Of a stretch of DNA of 64,000 nt, positions 36,024 to 44,963 are shown piece by piece. Positions within the stretch are counted from its first letter, which is position 1, and each line of letters opens with the position of its first letter. Source of the DNA: Thermococcus sp. CX2 (GTDB lineage: Archaea > Methanobacteriota_B > Thermococci > Thermococcales > Thermococcaceae); contig NZ_SNUQ01000003.1 of assembly GCF_012027555.1 (NCBI RefSeq), forward strand, positions 163,101 to 227,100, given 5' to 3'. The notes beneath the pieces are model-generated. The model had not been told where the DNA came from. It made no database searches and saw only the letters and a program-made list of their open reading frames with translations. A program made the translations under genes and the position numbers.

Positions 36024-36350
36024 ATGATAGAGTTCGTCATACTCCTCGGGGTCATAGGCGGCTGGATAATAGTTGCGTCCACTCTGTTCCTCATGCTGGC
36101 GCTCGGTAAGATGTGGGGGGTAGCTGGGGTTCTGCTCCTTGTCCTGGCCGTTCAAATAAATCACTGGCTCAAGGCCAAGTACATGCGCGCCATAGTTGAC
36201 GCCACCCCGAGGGCAAAGGAAATAGCCGCCCATATCTTCGAGATGAACGAGCTGATACTGCTGTCCTCGTACCTCATCTCGATAGTTCTCTACGTGGTCA
36301 TCCAGAAGTACGTAGAGATAGTGATAAAGTTCCCCCACGTGGTGAGGTGA
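36024..36350 (+). CDS. Small membrane protein upstream of thiI
   Basis: The 108 residues hold three hydrophobic helices (about 3-23, 27-45 and 74-93) separated by short charged loops. GGAAGG directly abuts the ATG, a tight but usable site. The stop overlaps the ribosome site of thiI (GAGGTGA), so they are cotranscribed. No family is recognised and no link with tRNA thiolation is evident. Confidence 0.7.
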   Translation: MIEFVILLGVIGGWIIVASTLFLMLALGKMWGVAGVLLLVLAVQINHWLKAKYMRAIVDATPRAKEIAAHIFEMNELILLSSYLISIVLYVVIQKYVEIVIKFPHVVR

Positions 36351-36355
36351 TGCAC

Positions 36356-37501
36356 ATGTTCAACGTTGTCATCGTGCGCTACGGTGAGATAGGCACAAAG
36401 TCGAGGCAGACGAGGAGATGGTTCGAGAACATCCTCATGAACAACATCCGCGAGGCCCTGGTGAGCGAGGGTGTGGAGTTCAAGAAGATTGAGGCCAAGC
36501 ACGGTAGAATTCTGGTGAAGACGAACAGGGCTGGAGAGGCCGTTGAGGTTCTTAAGCGGGTCTTCGGTATAGTCTCGCTCTCCCCGGCCATGGAAGTCGA
36601 GGCCGAAATGGAGAAAATCAATAAGACGGCCCTCAAGCTCTTCCGCAGAAAGAAGAGGGAGCTAGGCTTAGAAAAGCCCCGCTTTAGGGTAACCGCGAGA
36701 CGTATAACCAAAGAGTTTCCGCTGAAGAGTCCGGAGATCCAGGCCAAGGTCGGCGAATACATCCTCGAGAACGAGGAGAGCGAGGTTAATCTTCATGAGT
36801 ACGACATAGAGGTTGGCGTTGAGCTGATGGAGGGCAAAGCTTACATCTTCGTCGACAAAATCCGCACCTGGGGCGGCCTTCCCATCGGCACCCAGGGCAA
36901 GGTCGTGGCTCTGCTCAGCGGCGGCATTGATTCACCGGTTGCCGCTTTCCTCATGATGAAGCGCGGTGTAGAGGTAATACCTGTGCACATTTACATGGGC
37001 GAGAAGACCCTCGAAAAGGTCAGGAAGATATGGAACCAGCTCAAGAAGTACGGCTACGGCGGCAAGGGCGAGCTGATTGTGGTTAAACCCAAAGAGCGCG
37101 AGAGAATTCTCCAGAAGCTCAAGGAGCTTAAAAAGGAGAACTACACCTGTGTCTTCTGCAAGTTCATGATGGTTCGCCACGCCGATAGAATCGCGAGGGA
37201 CTTCGGGGCAAAGGGCATCGTGATGGGTGACTCCCTCGGCCAGGTGGCCTCTCAAACCCTGGAGAACATGTACATCGTCAGCCAGGCGAGCGATCTGCCG
37301 ATTTACCGCCCGCTCGTAGGCATGGACAAGGAGGAAATCGTCAAAATAGCAAAGGAGATAGGCACCTTTGAGCTGTCCACTCTCCCTGAGGACGAGATTC
37401 CCTTTATACCGAGGCATCCAGTGATAAGGGGTTCTTGGGAGGAGTTCAAAAAGCTCTACAAGGCCGTCTTCGGCGAAGAACCGAAAAATAGGGCATGTTG
37501 A
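36356..37501 (+). CDS. thiI: tRNA 4-thiouridine synthetase ThiI
   Basis: The 381-residue protein has an N-terminal ferredoxin-like and THUMP region (to about 165) followed by an adenylating PP-loop domain (LLSGGIDSPVA). The CVFCKFMM pair provides the cysteines used in archaeal ThiI in place of a rhodanese domain. DSLGQVASQTLENM is a second PP-loop family mark. It makes 4-thiouridine at tRNA position 8. The ATG at 36356 follows GAGGTGATGCAC. A shorter paralogue of the PP-loop half lies 600 bases downstream. Confidence 0.94.
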   Translation: MFNVVIVRYGEIGTKSRQTRRWFENILMNNIREALVSEGVEFKKIEAKHGRILVKTNRAGEAVEVLKRVFGIVSLSPAMEVEAEMEKINKTALKLFRRKKRELGLEKPRFRVTARRITKEFPLKSPEIQAKVGEYILENEESEVNLHEYDIEVGVELMEGKAYIFVDKIRTWGGLPIGTQGKVVALLSGGIDSPVAAFLMMKRGVEVIPVHIYMGEKTLEKVRKIWNQLKKYGYGGKGELIVVKPKERERILQKLKELKKENYTCVFCKFMMVRHADRIARDFGAKGIVMGDSLGQVASQTLENMYIVSQASDLPIYRPLVGMDKEEIVKIAKEIGTFELSTLPEDEIPFIPRHPVIRGSWEEFKKLYKAVFGEEPKNRAC

Positions 37502-37510
37502 GGTGAGGTT

Positions 37511-38065
37511 ATGGAGCCGACAAAACTCCCGACCTACATTGCTCTCCTCCTCCCACTCTTATTTCTCATTGGGCTGACCGTTGTCGTTTACCAGAACCCC
37601 TGGTTCTCATTCACCGACAACGCCCTCAGCGACATGGGGTCGGTAAAAAACCCCAACAATTATCTCTTCAACGATTTCATAATGCTCTTCGCGGTTCTCG
37701 GTTTCGTGGCTTCAATCGGTGCCTTCAGGAGCGGGCTTGCTTATTTGATGCCCCTCGCGATGGTCTCCCTCTTCCTCGTTGGGGTCTTTCCGGAGGAATA
37801 TTCCCCACATGCCCCTTCGGCGATTCTCTTCTACGTCCTGGCTCTTGGAGATATAGCCATCGTTGGCCTCAAGCTCGCCCGCTCTGGCCTTTCCATTGGG
37901 ATGCTCTGGGCGGTTCTTTCGGTCGTTACTTTTGTAGTGGTTGTCTACATGGTGAGGGCCCGCGTTTTCAAAGGCCTCGCCATCCCAGAGCTGGTGGGAG
38001 CTAGCTTAATACTTGCATGGCTCCCCTACAACAGTCTGCTCCAGCTGAGAGGTTTGGAACTCTAA
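37511..38065 (+). CDS. DUF998-like membrane protein
   Basis: The 184-residue protein has six hydrophobic segments and the features WFSFTDNALSDMGSVKNPNNYLFN and VGVFPEEYSPHAP. These match the DUF998 family of small multi-pass proteins found in archaea and bacteria. Function is unknown. It starts nine bases after thiI behind GAGGT, placing it in the same operon between two ThiI-like genes. Confidence 0.82.
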   Translation: MEPTKLPTYIALLLPLLFLIGLTVVVYQNPWFSFTDNALSDMGSVKNPNNYLFNDFIMLFAVLGFVASIGAFRSGLAYLMPLAMVSLFLVGVFPEEYSPHAPSAILFYVLALGDIAIVGLKLARSGLSIGMLWAVLSVVTFVVVVYMVRARVFKGLAIPELVGASLILAWLPYNSLLQLRGLEL

Positions 38066-38107
38066 GTTGCGGAAAACTTCATATATCCTTTTTTCCTTCC
38101 CTCAGAC

Positions 38108-38698
38108 ATGAAGGCCGTTGCACTGCTCAGCTCGGGCATTGATTCCCCCGTGGCGATATACCTTATGCTCAGAAAGGGCATGGAGATAACGCCGGTCCAC
38201 TTCAAGCAGAGCGATAAGAAGGAGTCAAAGGTTCTGGAGCTCTGCGAGATTCTGAGTAAGTACGGGAAGCTCAATGAGCCCGTAATCGTTGATGCTTACG
38301 AGGAACAGGCGCCGATCTTTTCCAAGCTGGTCGAGATTGGAAAGGCCAAGTGGACGTGTCTTTTCTGCAAGTACACGATGCTGAGGAAGGCCTGCAGGGT
38401 TGGACATGAAATCGGGGCAAAAGCTATAGTTACGGGCGATTCCCTCGGGCAGGTGGCATCGCAGACCCTTGACAACCTGCTGATAATAAGTCAGGCGAGT
38501 GATCTGCCTATTTTGAGGCCCCTCATCGGCCTCGACAAGGAGGAGATAGTCAAAATAGCAAAGGAGATAGGCACGTTCGAAATAAGCATAGAACCTGAAG
38601 AGCCCTGTCCGTTCGTGCCGAAGTATCCGGTGGTGCGCGGCTCCCTTGGGGAGTTCGAGAAGATAAGGGAGAAACTCGTGAGGGAAGGTGTGCTTTAA
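38108..38698 (+). CDS. ThiI-like PP-loop protein lacking the THUMP domain
   Basis: The 196 residues start directly at the PP-loop (LLSSGIDSPVAIYLML) and keep WTCLFCKYTMLRKA and GDSLGQVASQTLDN, almost the same as the second half of the ThiI encoded upstream. The N-terminal ferredoxin-like/THUMP part is absent, so it cannot bind tRNA in the same way. It may be a stand-alone sulfur-transfer or adenylating enzyme. A TATA-like TCATATATCC about 25 bases before the ATG suggests its own leaderless promoter. Confidence 0.85.
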   Translation: MKAVALLSSGIDSPVAIYLMLRKGMEITPVHFKQSDKKESKVLELCEILSKYGKLNEPVIVDAYEEQAPIFSKLVEIGKAKWTCLFCKYTMLRKACRVGHEIGAKAIVTGDSLGQVASQTLDNLLIISQASDLPILRPLIGLDKEEIVKIAKEIGTFEISIEPEEPCPFVPKYPVVRGSLGEFEKIREKLVREGVL

Positions 38699-38740
38699 AG
38701 CATCTCATTCCTCTCATGAGATTCTCCCAAGCTCACATCG

Positions 38741-38774
38741 GGGATGCTGGTGCAGTTCCTTATACAGGCATCCC
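38741..38774. terminator. Hairpin between convergent genes
   Basis: GGGATGC (38741-38747) pairs perfectly with GCATCCC (38768-38774) across a 20-base loop, between the ThiI-like gene and a gene on the other strand. Archaeal termination usually needs T-runs, which are absent here, so a terminator role is tentative; it may only be a stable mRNA end. Confidence 0.35.
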
Positions 38775-38789
38775 TGGGTACACCATTGG

Positions 38790-39776
38790 TCACCACGGAC
38801 TGAGTATCTTGTAAGCTTTCACCCCCTTTGTTGTCTGGACATAAACGATGTTTCCTTCGAGTTTGATGTTCACAGGCCTTTCGCCGTCCTCAAACTCCCT
38901 ACAGGCGATTTTCCTTAAGCTCCCCGCTGTGAAGACGCAAACGCCGTCCTTCTCGTTCCTGAGCTCGTCCCGAAGGTAGTAAGCCACCGCTACATATTCA
39001 TCGTTAGCGTCAATCAGCAGTCTAACACCAAGGGGGTGCCCTTCAATTGTGGCGATTTCACTCTTTTTCACTTCCTTGTCCCTCACAAGGTATATCAACG
39101 CCCTCGTTTTCCACAGATTAATGTCATAGTAGCCCACTGTATAGTACACCGTCTCACCCAAAATCCTTATGTGTGAGATGTATGACCTCCTGACGTCGGG
39201 GCATATCTTCCTGCTTACGTTCCCGTCAGAAGTGTTCACAAAGTAAATGCACGAATCCACGAGGATTATGCTCCCATTGTGGTACATTTCCGGAAAGGCC
39301 TGGTATTTTTCCTTCCATACGGGGGTTAAGTTGTAGTCAAACAGCGCCATGGAGCTTCTCCGCTCTCCTGGATAGTATGAATACACGACTACCCCCTCAG
39401 GAATGCAGAAATACTCCCCTTCCACACCTTCTAAGGTCATGTTCGCCTTCAGCGTTCCGTTAAGGAAGAGGGTGAAGTTCACAAGATGCTTAAGTCCGCT
39501 CTGATAGTACTGAGATTTAACTTGGATTGCCGATAAACATTGAATGAAACCAGTAGTCTCTCCCTCGAAATTAATCCCATCAGTTGCTATCGGAACGAGT
39601 GTCTTATCATCACATGTTTCGTTGACACTTATTGAGATGTTGGACTTGTTTTGTAAATGTAATCCTTCACCCTCATTAGGAATGGGTGAGTTATCTTGTT
39701 GGATTTGGATAATAAATAAAGAAACAGCAAAAATAAAAATTAAAAATCCTACCAAAACCTTTTTATCGTTCTTCAT
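38790..39776 (-). CDS. Extracellular membrane-anchored protein, unknown (AT-rich island)
   Basis: A signal anchor (residues 6-24) is followed by about 300 outside residues with seven cysteines and several glycosylation sites. Short repeated beta-strand units (YFVNTSDGNVSRKICPDV, VYVQTTKGVKAYKIL) look like a beta-propeller. GGTGAAGTATC precedes the ATG. It starts 13 bases after the stop of the large Cys-rich protein gene, so the two form an operon. Base composition is AT-rich for this genome, hinting at recent gain. No family is recognised. Confidence 0.75.
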   Translation of the reverse strand: MKNDKKVLVGFLIFIFAVSLFIIQIQQDNSPIPNEGEGLHLQNKSNISISVNETCDDKTLVPIATDGINFEGETTGFIQCLSAIQVKSQYYQSGLKHLVNFTLFLNGTLKANMTLEGVEGEYFCIPEGVVVYSYYPGERRSSMALFDYNLTPVWKEKYQAFPEMYHNGSIILVDSCIYFVNTSDGNVSRKICPDVRRSYISHIRILGETVYYTVGYYDINLWKTRALIYLVRDKEVKKSEIATIEGHPLGVRLLIDANDEYVAVAYYLRDELRNEKDGVCVFTAGSLRKIACREFEDGERPVNIKLEGNIVYVQTTKGVKAYKILSPW

Positions 39777-39789
39777 GATACTTCACCAT

Positions 39790-41196
39790 TTACCACCTTA
39801 GTACCCAGTCCCATCCACATTGGTTTCCGTATTCTTCTCTAGTACAGATTGCAAAGTTTTGAGATCTCGCGCTGTCTGGGGCAAAACATCCGTTACAATG
39901 CCTGTTCGCCCATTTACAAGAACTTCCAACGTCTCCTCCACCACAACACACTAGATAGGGTGTGTTAAGGTACAGTTTGTAGAATCCATTATAATGAGTA
40001 ACATCCGGATCCTGAAGAGGTTTTAGGCAGTTTGTGACAACCCAACAACCTCCATTGTTGCACTCAACCTGCCAGATTATGTTGCTCTCTTGGTAGCTAA
40101 GTGTCTCAGGATTGTACGCAGATCCACTATAGAACAGTTTAATTTGAATTGATCCGCCAATATATGGAAGAGCTGGATGTAACCATACTGCTTGATCCCA
40201 GTATTTTTTAAAGTCCGTTCCCGTATCAGGGAAGTCATAAGTACAGTAATCTCCCCAAAATGTTGCCCTGTTCGGAGTTGAGCTTTCGTATATTCCTACC
40301 CAAACTGCTGCTGGAGAGAAGTATAGATATCGAACGTAAGGCGCCTGATCAGCATCATACTGGCTATATACTCCAGGTAGTGCAGGGGCAGGTTCGGAAC
40401 ATAACCCACAGTTATACCCTTCCGCAATTCCTCCGAAGTGAATTGCTAGCGGTTCTAATCCGGTGGTGCTTGCGATTAGTGTCTGCTTTCGCCCGGTTTC
40501 TTTGAGTGTTTGCAGGGTTTGTAGTTTTTCTTTCTCTTCTGCGAATTTGTAGATTTCTTCCCAGAGTTTTTCTCTCCTGTCCAGCAGGGTGAAAATCTCC
40601 TCGATGGTCTCTTCAGTGTAGTTTCCGGCTTTGACTTTCTTCAGCAGTTCTTTCATTTTTATGTCTGTTTGAACTACTACCGTAAACGTCAGTTCGGCCG
40701 CTTGCCTGTAGTAGGCTATGAACCACGCCAAGTCCACGTCAGTTCTTACTGGGTGAACCTTTTTAATGTGCTCTTGGACGATGGCGCTCTCTGAGGGCAG
40801 TTTGTAGTTCAGGACTTTTCTCCCGTAAGGCGTCTCCACAGTGTAGTTCTGGACGAGTTCGAGGCTGAGCCTCTGGCGCTCCAGGTACTTCAGCTCGTTG
40901 GTGAGAAGTCTAATCTCATCTTTCAGCCTCACGATCTCGAAGAGGATGCTCGTGTTCTTGGTGGCCTCCCATTCGCGGTGCAGGTTCTCAAGCTTGGACT
41001 CCTTTTGCCCGATGGTGAGACTCAAGTTCGTGATGTTTGCTGCAAGTTGGTTTAGAAGAACGTTAACATCAATGCAGGAGCAGTCTTGACAGGTTGTTTG
41101 AGATGGCGTAGGAGTCTGTGTTACTTCTGCTTTGACACTCTGAAAACTGCTCAGGAGGAGAAGTCCACGGAGGAGCATTGTTACCCACTTTCGCAT
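39790..41196 (-). CDS. Large secreted Cys-rich coiled-coil protein, unknown (AT-rich island)
   Basis: The 468-residue precursor has a signal peptide to about residue 23. CQDCSC follows, then a long helical coiled-coil region (about 45-240) with glycosylation sites. The C-terminal half is aromatic-rich and holds 13 more cysteines (CNNGGCW, YLVCCGGG, CKWANRHCNGCF, CTREEYGNQC). Sixteen cysteines in an exported protein point to disulfides or a metal-binding surface module. GAGGGGGGCGA precedes the ATG, and GTTATATACAAC at 41238-41249 is a good TATA box. The shape suggests a stalk with a folded head; the function is unknown. Confidence 0.78.
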   Translation of the reverse strand: MRKWVTMLLRGLLLLSSFQSVKAEVTQTPTPSQTTCQDCSCIDVNVLLNQLAANITNLSLTIGQKESKLENLHREWEATKNTSILFEIVRLKDEIRLLTNELKYLERQRLSLELVQNYTVETPYGRKVLNYKLPSESAIVQEHIKKVHPVRTDVDLAWFIAYYRQAAELTFTVVVQTDIKMKELLKKVKAGNYTEETIEEIFTLLDRREKLWEEIYKFAEEKEKLQTLQTLKETGRKQTLIASTTGLEPLAIHFGGIAEGYNCGLCSEPAPALPGVYSQYDADQAPYVRYLYFSPAAVWVGIYESSTPNRATFWGDYCTYDFPDTGTDFKKYWDQAVWLHPALPYIGGSIQIKLFYSGSAYNPETLSYQESNIIWQVECNNGGCWVVTNCLKPLQDPDVTHYNGFYKLYLNTPYLVCCGGGDVGSSCKWANRHCNGCFAPDSARSQNFAICTREEYGNQCGWDWVLRW

Positions 41197-41416
41197 TCGC
41201 CCCCCTCAACAAGGTTGTCAATTATAATTATCAAAAGTTGTATATAACACTTTTGCTTTTAAAATACGAGAATTAAAACTCACATTGGATAATATGCAAC
41301 TGTTGGAGTTATGTCCAAGCATTTAAAACGCAAATTCATTACCCAATTCTGTCCATAACTGTTCGTTTTAGGAAAGCTTTTAAAGGCTTTATCGGAGCCC
41401 TTTATGGTGATGGCAA

Positions 41417-42320
41417 ATGAACGTGTTTAACAACACACTGGAACTGTTCGAAAAGTACAAGCCGACCCCCCTGGTTAGGCTTTCTACTGAGAGGGGGGAT
41501 GTATTTTGCCAAGCTAGAGTTCTTTAACCCCTTCAGCAGGAGCATTAAGGACAGGGCCGTTTTTAACATGCTTATGAAGGCCATCGAGCGCGGGGACATC
41601 AACGGCACCAGAAAGCTTTTTGAGGCAACTTCCGGCAACGTCGGGATTTCTCTTGCGGCGCTCAGCAACGTTCTCGGTATTGAGTTCAGGGCATACCTGC
41701 CAAAGCCGACACCAAAGGCCACCCAGGTTCTGCTCAGAGTACTCGGTGCGGATGTCGTCATGACGGACTTCGAGACCATAGATCCCGCCATGGTTCAGTA
41801 CGTCGTCGAAGAGGCGAAGAAGGCCGGAGCAGCTAACCTCAACCAGTTCGAGAACGACGACAACTTCGAGGCCCACTACCGCTTTACCGCCAGGGAGATA
41901 GACGAGCAGCTGAAGAGCATCGGCAAAAAGCCCGACGTTGTGATAGCGGGCATAGGCACTTCAGGCCACATAGCGGGTCTGGCAAAGTACTTCAAGGAGC
42001 GCTACGATACAACCGTTGTGGGCGTCGTCCCAGCGAAGGGTGAGAAGATCCCCGGCATAAAGCGCCTTGAAACGAAGCCCAAGTGGTACTTCCAGGTAGA
42101 CATAGACAGGGTCGTGGAGATAACCCGGAACGAGGCCATTGAAGGGGCCATTGGAGTGGCCCGCAGGGACGGTCTCCTGATAGGGCTCAGCTCGGGAGCG
42201 GTGGTCAAGGCGTACGAGAAGATCTCCAGCGAATTCGGGGAGAAAACCTACGTCCTAGTCTTCCCGGACGATGGGTTTAAATACGTGGAGATCTTTGAGG
42301 GTTACCTGGGGATTACATGA
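41417..42320 (+). pseudogene. Cysteine-synthase-like PLP enzyme with apparent +1 frameshift
   Basis: From the ATG at 41417 (after GGTGATGG) the first frame reads a family-like N-terminus (ELFEKYKPTPLVRLSTERG) up to a run of six G at 41493-41498. The +1 frame then continues with AKLEFFNPFSRSIKDR, whose Lys is the PLP lysine, then TSGNVGISLAALSN, GIGTSGHIAGL and GLSSGAVV. Removing one G restores one open frame of about 300 codons. The +1 part alone (41499-42320, 273 residues) would lack the first strand and helix. It is a sequencing error, a true mutation or recoding. The enzyme would be an O-acetylserine or O-phosphoserine sulfhydrylase type. Confidence 0.8.
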
Positions 42321-42646
42321 AACGGCTAACCCTTGCCACCTATCTTCTTTTTCTCAACGGCTTTCTGCTTCTGTACTACGCCTACTCCTTCGGCTCGGTT
42401 GTCTACCTTGCCTTCGGCCTTCTGAGCATGGGGCTCGCTTATGGCCTCGTGAGGAAGAACAGAACCGCCATAAAAATCGCCCTCATCTATGCTGCAATAG
42501 AGTTCTTCTTCGCGCTGCTGTTCCTCATCGCTGGCAATCTTTTGTCTGCCGTTGATGCCACGATAAGCTTCCTCATCCTCCACGACATTTTGGGCTACAT
42601 CCAGGAAGTCACGAGGGAAGAAATAGATGGGAAAGAAAAAGCCTGA
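42317..42646 (+). CDS. Small four-helix membrane protein
   Basis: The 109 residues hold four hydrophobic segments and little else, ending in a charged tail (EVTREEIDGKEKA). The ATG overlaps the stop of the PLP enzyme (ATGA), so translation is coupled. This argues that ribosomes do reach the end of the apparently frameshifted gene. No family is recognised. Confidence 0.72.
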   Translation: MKRLTLATYLLFLNGFLLLYYAYSFGSVVYLAFGLLSMGLAYGLVRKNRTAIKIALIYAAIEFFFALLFLIAGNLLSAVDATISFLILHDILGYIQEVTREEIDGKEKA

Positions 42647-42682
42647 GGCTCAGGCGCACCTCTCCTTGTACTCGGAGCTTAT

Positions 42683-43411
42683 CTACTCTTTCTTCTCTGC
42701 CGGCTCTTTGACGATTATCCTTGCATCGACGATAACTGCACCCTTGCCCTGCTCGTAGACGAAGACCGGGTTGAGGTCCATTTCCTTGATGTAGTCCCTG
42801 AGCTCATCCACGAGCTGGCTGACCCTGAGGAGGAGGTCAACTATTGCATCAATGTCCGCTGGTTCTTCTCCGCGCGCTCCGGCGAGAATCGGGTAGCTCT
42901 TGATTTCCCTGATCATCTTCCTGGCGTCATTTTCGGTAATCGGCACCAGCCTAAAGGTGACGTCCTTGAGAACCTCGACGAAGATTCCACCGAGGCCGAA
43001 CATTATTGCATGGCCGAACTGCGGGTCTTCGGTAACGCCTATGATGATCTCCCTTCCTGGCTTGAGCATTGGAGCTATGAGGACGCCGAGTATCTCAGCA
43101 TCTGGTCTGTACTTTCTCGCATTCTCGTGTATGAGCTCCCACTTCTCCCTGAGCTCCTCGGGGGTCTTTATGTTGAGGAGAACTACTTTAGCGTCGCTCT
43201 TGTGGAGTATCTGCGGCGACATCAGCTTCATGGCAACCGGGTAGCCTATCTCCTCCGCGTACTTGAGAGCCTCGTCGAGGGTCCTGGCAAGTTTTTCATC
43301 AGGAACGGGAAGGCCGTACGCTTTGAGGACCTGCTTGGCCTCGTACTCAACGAGTGCAGTCCTCCCGGACTTCAAAACCTCTTCAATAACTTTCAGGGCC
43401 TCTTCCTTCAT
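42683..43411 (-). CDS. ADP-forming acyl-CoA synthetase, beta subunit (ATP-grasp)
   Basis: The 242-residue ATP-grasp subunit is of the two-subunit acetyl/aryl-CoA synthetase that makes ATP from acyl-CoA in peptide and sugar fermentation. GYPVAMKLMSPQILHKSDAKVV contains the family's conserved His, followed by APMLKPGREIIIGVTEDPQFGHAIMFGLGG and the C-terminal MDLNPVFVY. GGTGATATT precedes the ATG. The alpha subunit is encoded 30 bases upstream on the same strand. Which acyl substrate is preferred cannot be told from sequence. Confidence 0.93.
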   Translation of the reverse strand: MKEEALKVIEEVLKSGRTALVEYEAKQVLKAYGLPVPDEKLARTLDEALKYAEEIGYPVAMKLMSPQILHKSDAKVVLLNIKTPEELREKWELIHENARKYRPDAEILGVLIAPMLKPGREIIIGVTEDPQFGHAIMFGLGGIFVEVLKDVTFRLVPITENDARKMIREIKSYPILAGARGEEPADIDAIVDLLLRVSQLVDELRDYIKEMDLNPVFVYEQGKGAVIVDARIIVKEPAEKKE

Positions 43412-43441
43412 AATATCACCACCGCAAATGGAATAAGGGGG

Positions 43442-44860
43442 TCAGTCCCCCCTCCTGAGGTATTTGGCATATTTGACAAGGCCCGCCAGGGCCCTAACTC
43501 CCCTCTCGGGGGTTGGATAGACGGGGACGCCCTTTTCTTCGAGCATCTTGGCGTAGTAGTCAGTCTTCTTACCGCCCATCGCTACAGCAACTATTGGCTT
43601 GTTGCTCTTCTTCTGGTACTCGGCTAGGATGTCGATTATCTTCTCCTCCTCAAGGAGCGGAACCTGGAAGAGGACTATTACAAGTATCGCATCTACGTTC
43701 GGGTCGTTGACGAATCCCTCAATTGCTATCCTGTAACGCTCGGCATCGGTGTCGCCGACGACATCGGTTGGGTTGCCAGCGACAGCGTGCGGTGGGAAGT
43801 TCTCCTTGAGGAACTTGAGCGTTTCCTCGCTCAGCTCGGCCATCCTGAGGCCGAATTTAGCTACCGCGTCGCTCGCCATGACTCCGGCTCCACCGCCGTC
43901 GGTGATTATGCCTATCCTGTCGCCCTTCGGAAGCTTGTCCTTGAGAGCCGCAAAGGCCTTCGCAAGGTCGAACATGTGCTCGAAGTCCTCGGCACGGATT
44001 ACACCCGTCTGCTTGAAGACGGCGTCGTAGATTGTGTCGGCTCCAGCTAGGGAACCGGTGTGCGATGACGCTGCCTTGGCACCGTACTCGGTTCTTCCGC
44101 TCTTGAGGGCTATGACCGGCTTGACCTTGGTTATCCTTTTAGCCGCTTCCATGAACTTCCTTCCATCCTTCACGCCCTCGATGTAGAAGGTGACGACGTT
44201 TATGCTGTCATCGTGGATGAAGTAGTCCATAAGGTCGGCATCGTCGACGTCGAGCTTGTTGCCATAGCTGACCATCTTGCCTATGCCTATTCCAGCCATT
44301 GCCGCCCAGTCGAGCATGGCAGCGGCAAAAGCACCGCTCTGGCTGACGAAAGCAATCGGCCCGCTCTTTGGCCTGTCCATTTTGCTCTCGGGCAGAAAGA
44401 CGGTGTCAACTCCTGTATCTGGCACGTAAACACCGACGCAGTTTGGACCGATGATCCTTATGCCGTTCTCCTTGGCAATCTCATAGATCTCGCGCTCGAG
44501 CTTCTTTCCTTCTTCACCGAGCTCACCGAAGCCACCTGTAATGATGATAACTGCCTTAATGCCCTTCTTCGCTATCTGCCTCATCGTGTCCGGAACGAAC
44601 GGGGCAGGAATCGAGATGACGGCCAAATCGGTGTCATCAGGGAGCTCCTCAACGCTCTTGTAGACCTTGTAACCGTCTATCTCATCGAGCTTTGGGTTTA
44701 CCGGGTAGATGTTGCCCTTAAAGATACCGCGCTCCTTGTTTATCTTGAAGTTCTCAAAAATGACGTTTCCGACTTTCCCTTTCTTGTTGGTTGCGCCGAT
44801 GATAGCGACCGCCGTTGGGTCAAAAAAGGGCCTCATTTCCTCAACTATCCTTGGCTCCAT
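43442..44860 (-). CDS. ADP-forming acyl-CoA synthetase, alpha subunit
   Basis: The 472-residue subunit has a CoA-binding Rossmann domain (VAIIGATNKKGKVGN), a succinyl-CoA-ligase-like flavodoxin domain with the phospho-histidine in SSHTGSLAG, and a third ligase/CoA domain (GIITDGGGAGVMASD). It forms acyl phosphate and passes phosphate via this histidine to ADP in the beta subunit. In Pyrococcus the subunits of several isoenzymes are encoded apart; here both lie in one operon. Confidence 0.93.
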   Translation of the reverse strand: MEPRIVEEMRPFFDPTAVAIIGATNKKGKVGNVIFENFKINKERGIFKGNIYPVNPKLDEIDGYKVYKSVEELPDDTDLAVISIPAPFVPDTMRQIAKKGIKAVIIITGGFGELGEEGKKLEREIYEIAKENGIRIIGPNCVGVYVPDTGVDTVFLPESKMDRPKSGPIAFVSQSGAFAAAMLDWAAMAGIGIGKMVSYGNKLDVDDADLMDYFIHDDSINVVTFYIEGVKDGRKFMEAAKRITKVKPVIALKSGRTEYGAKAASSHTGSLAGADTIYDAVFKQTGVIRAEDFEHMFDLAKAFAALKDKLPKGDRIGIITDGGGAGVMASDAVAKFGLRMAELSEETLKFLKENFPPHAVAGNPTDVVGDTDAERYRIAIEGFVNDPNVDAILVIVLFQVPLLEEEKIIDILAEYQKKSNKPIVAVAMGGKKTDYYAKMLEEKGVPVYPTPERGVRALAGLVKYAKYLRRGD

Positions 44861-44963
44861 TGCTCATCCCTCCAACAGAAAATAACCTCCCTTTTTCTTC
44901 TCATTCTGGATGTATAAAAGCCTTATGTTTACCAAAGGGAGCTCTAATGAATTAAAAGGTTCA

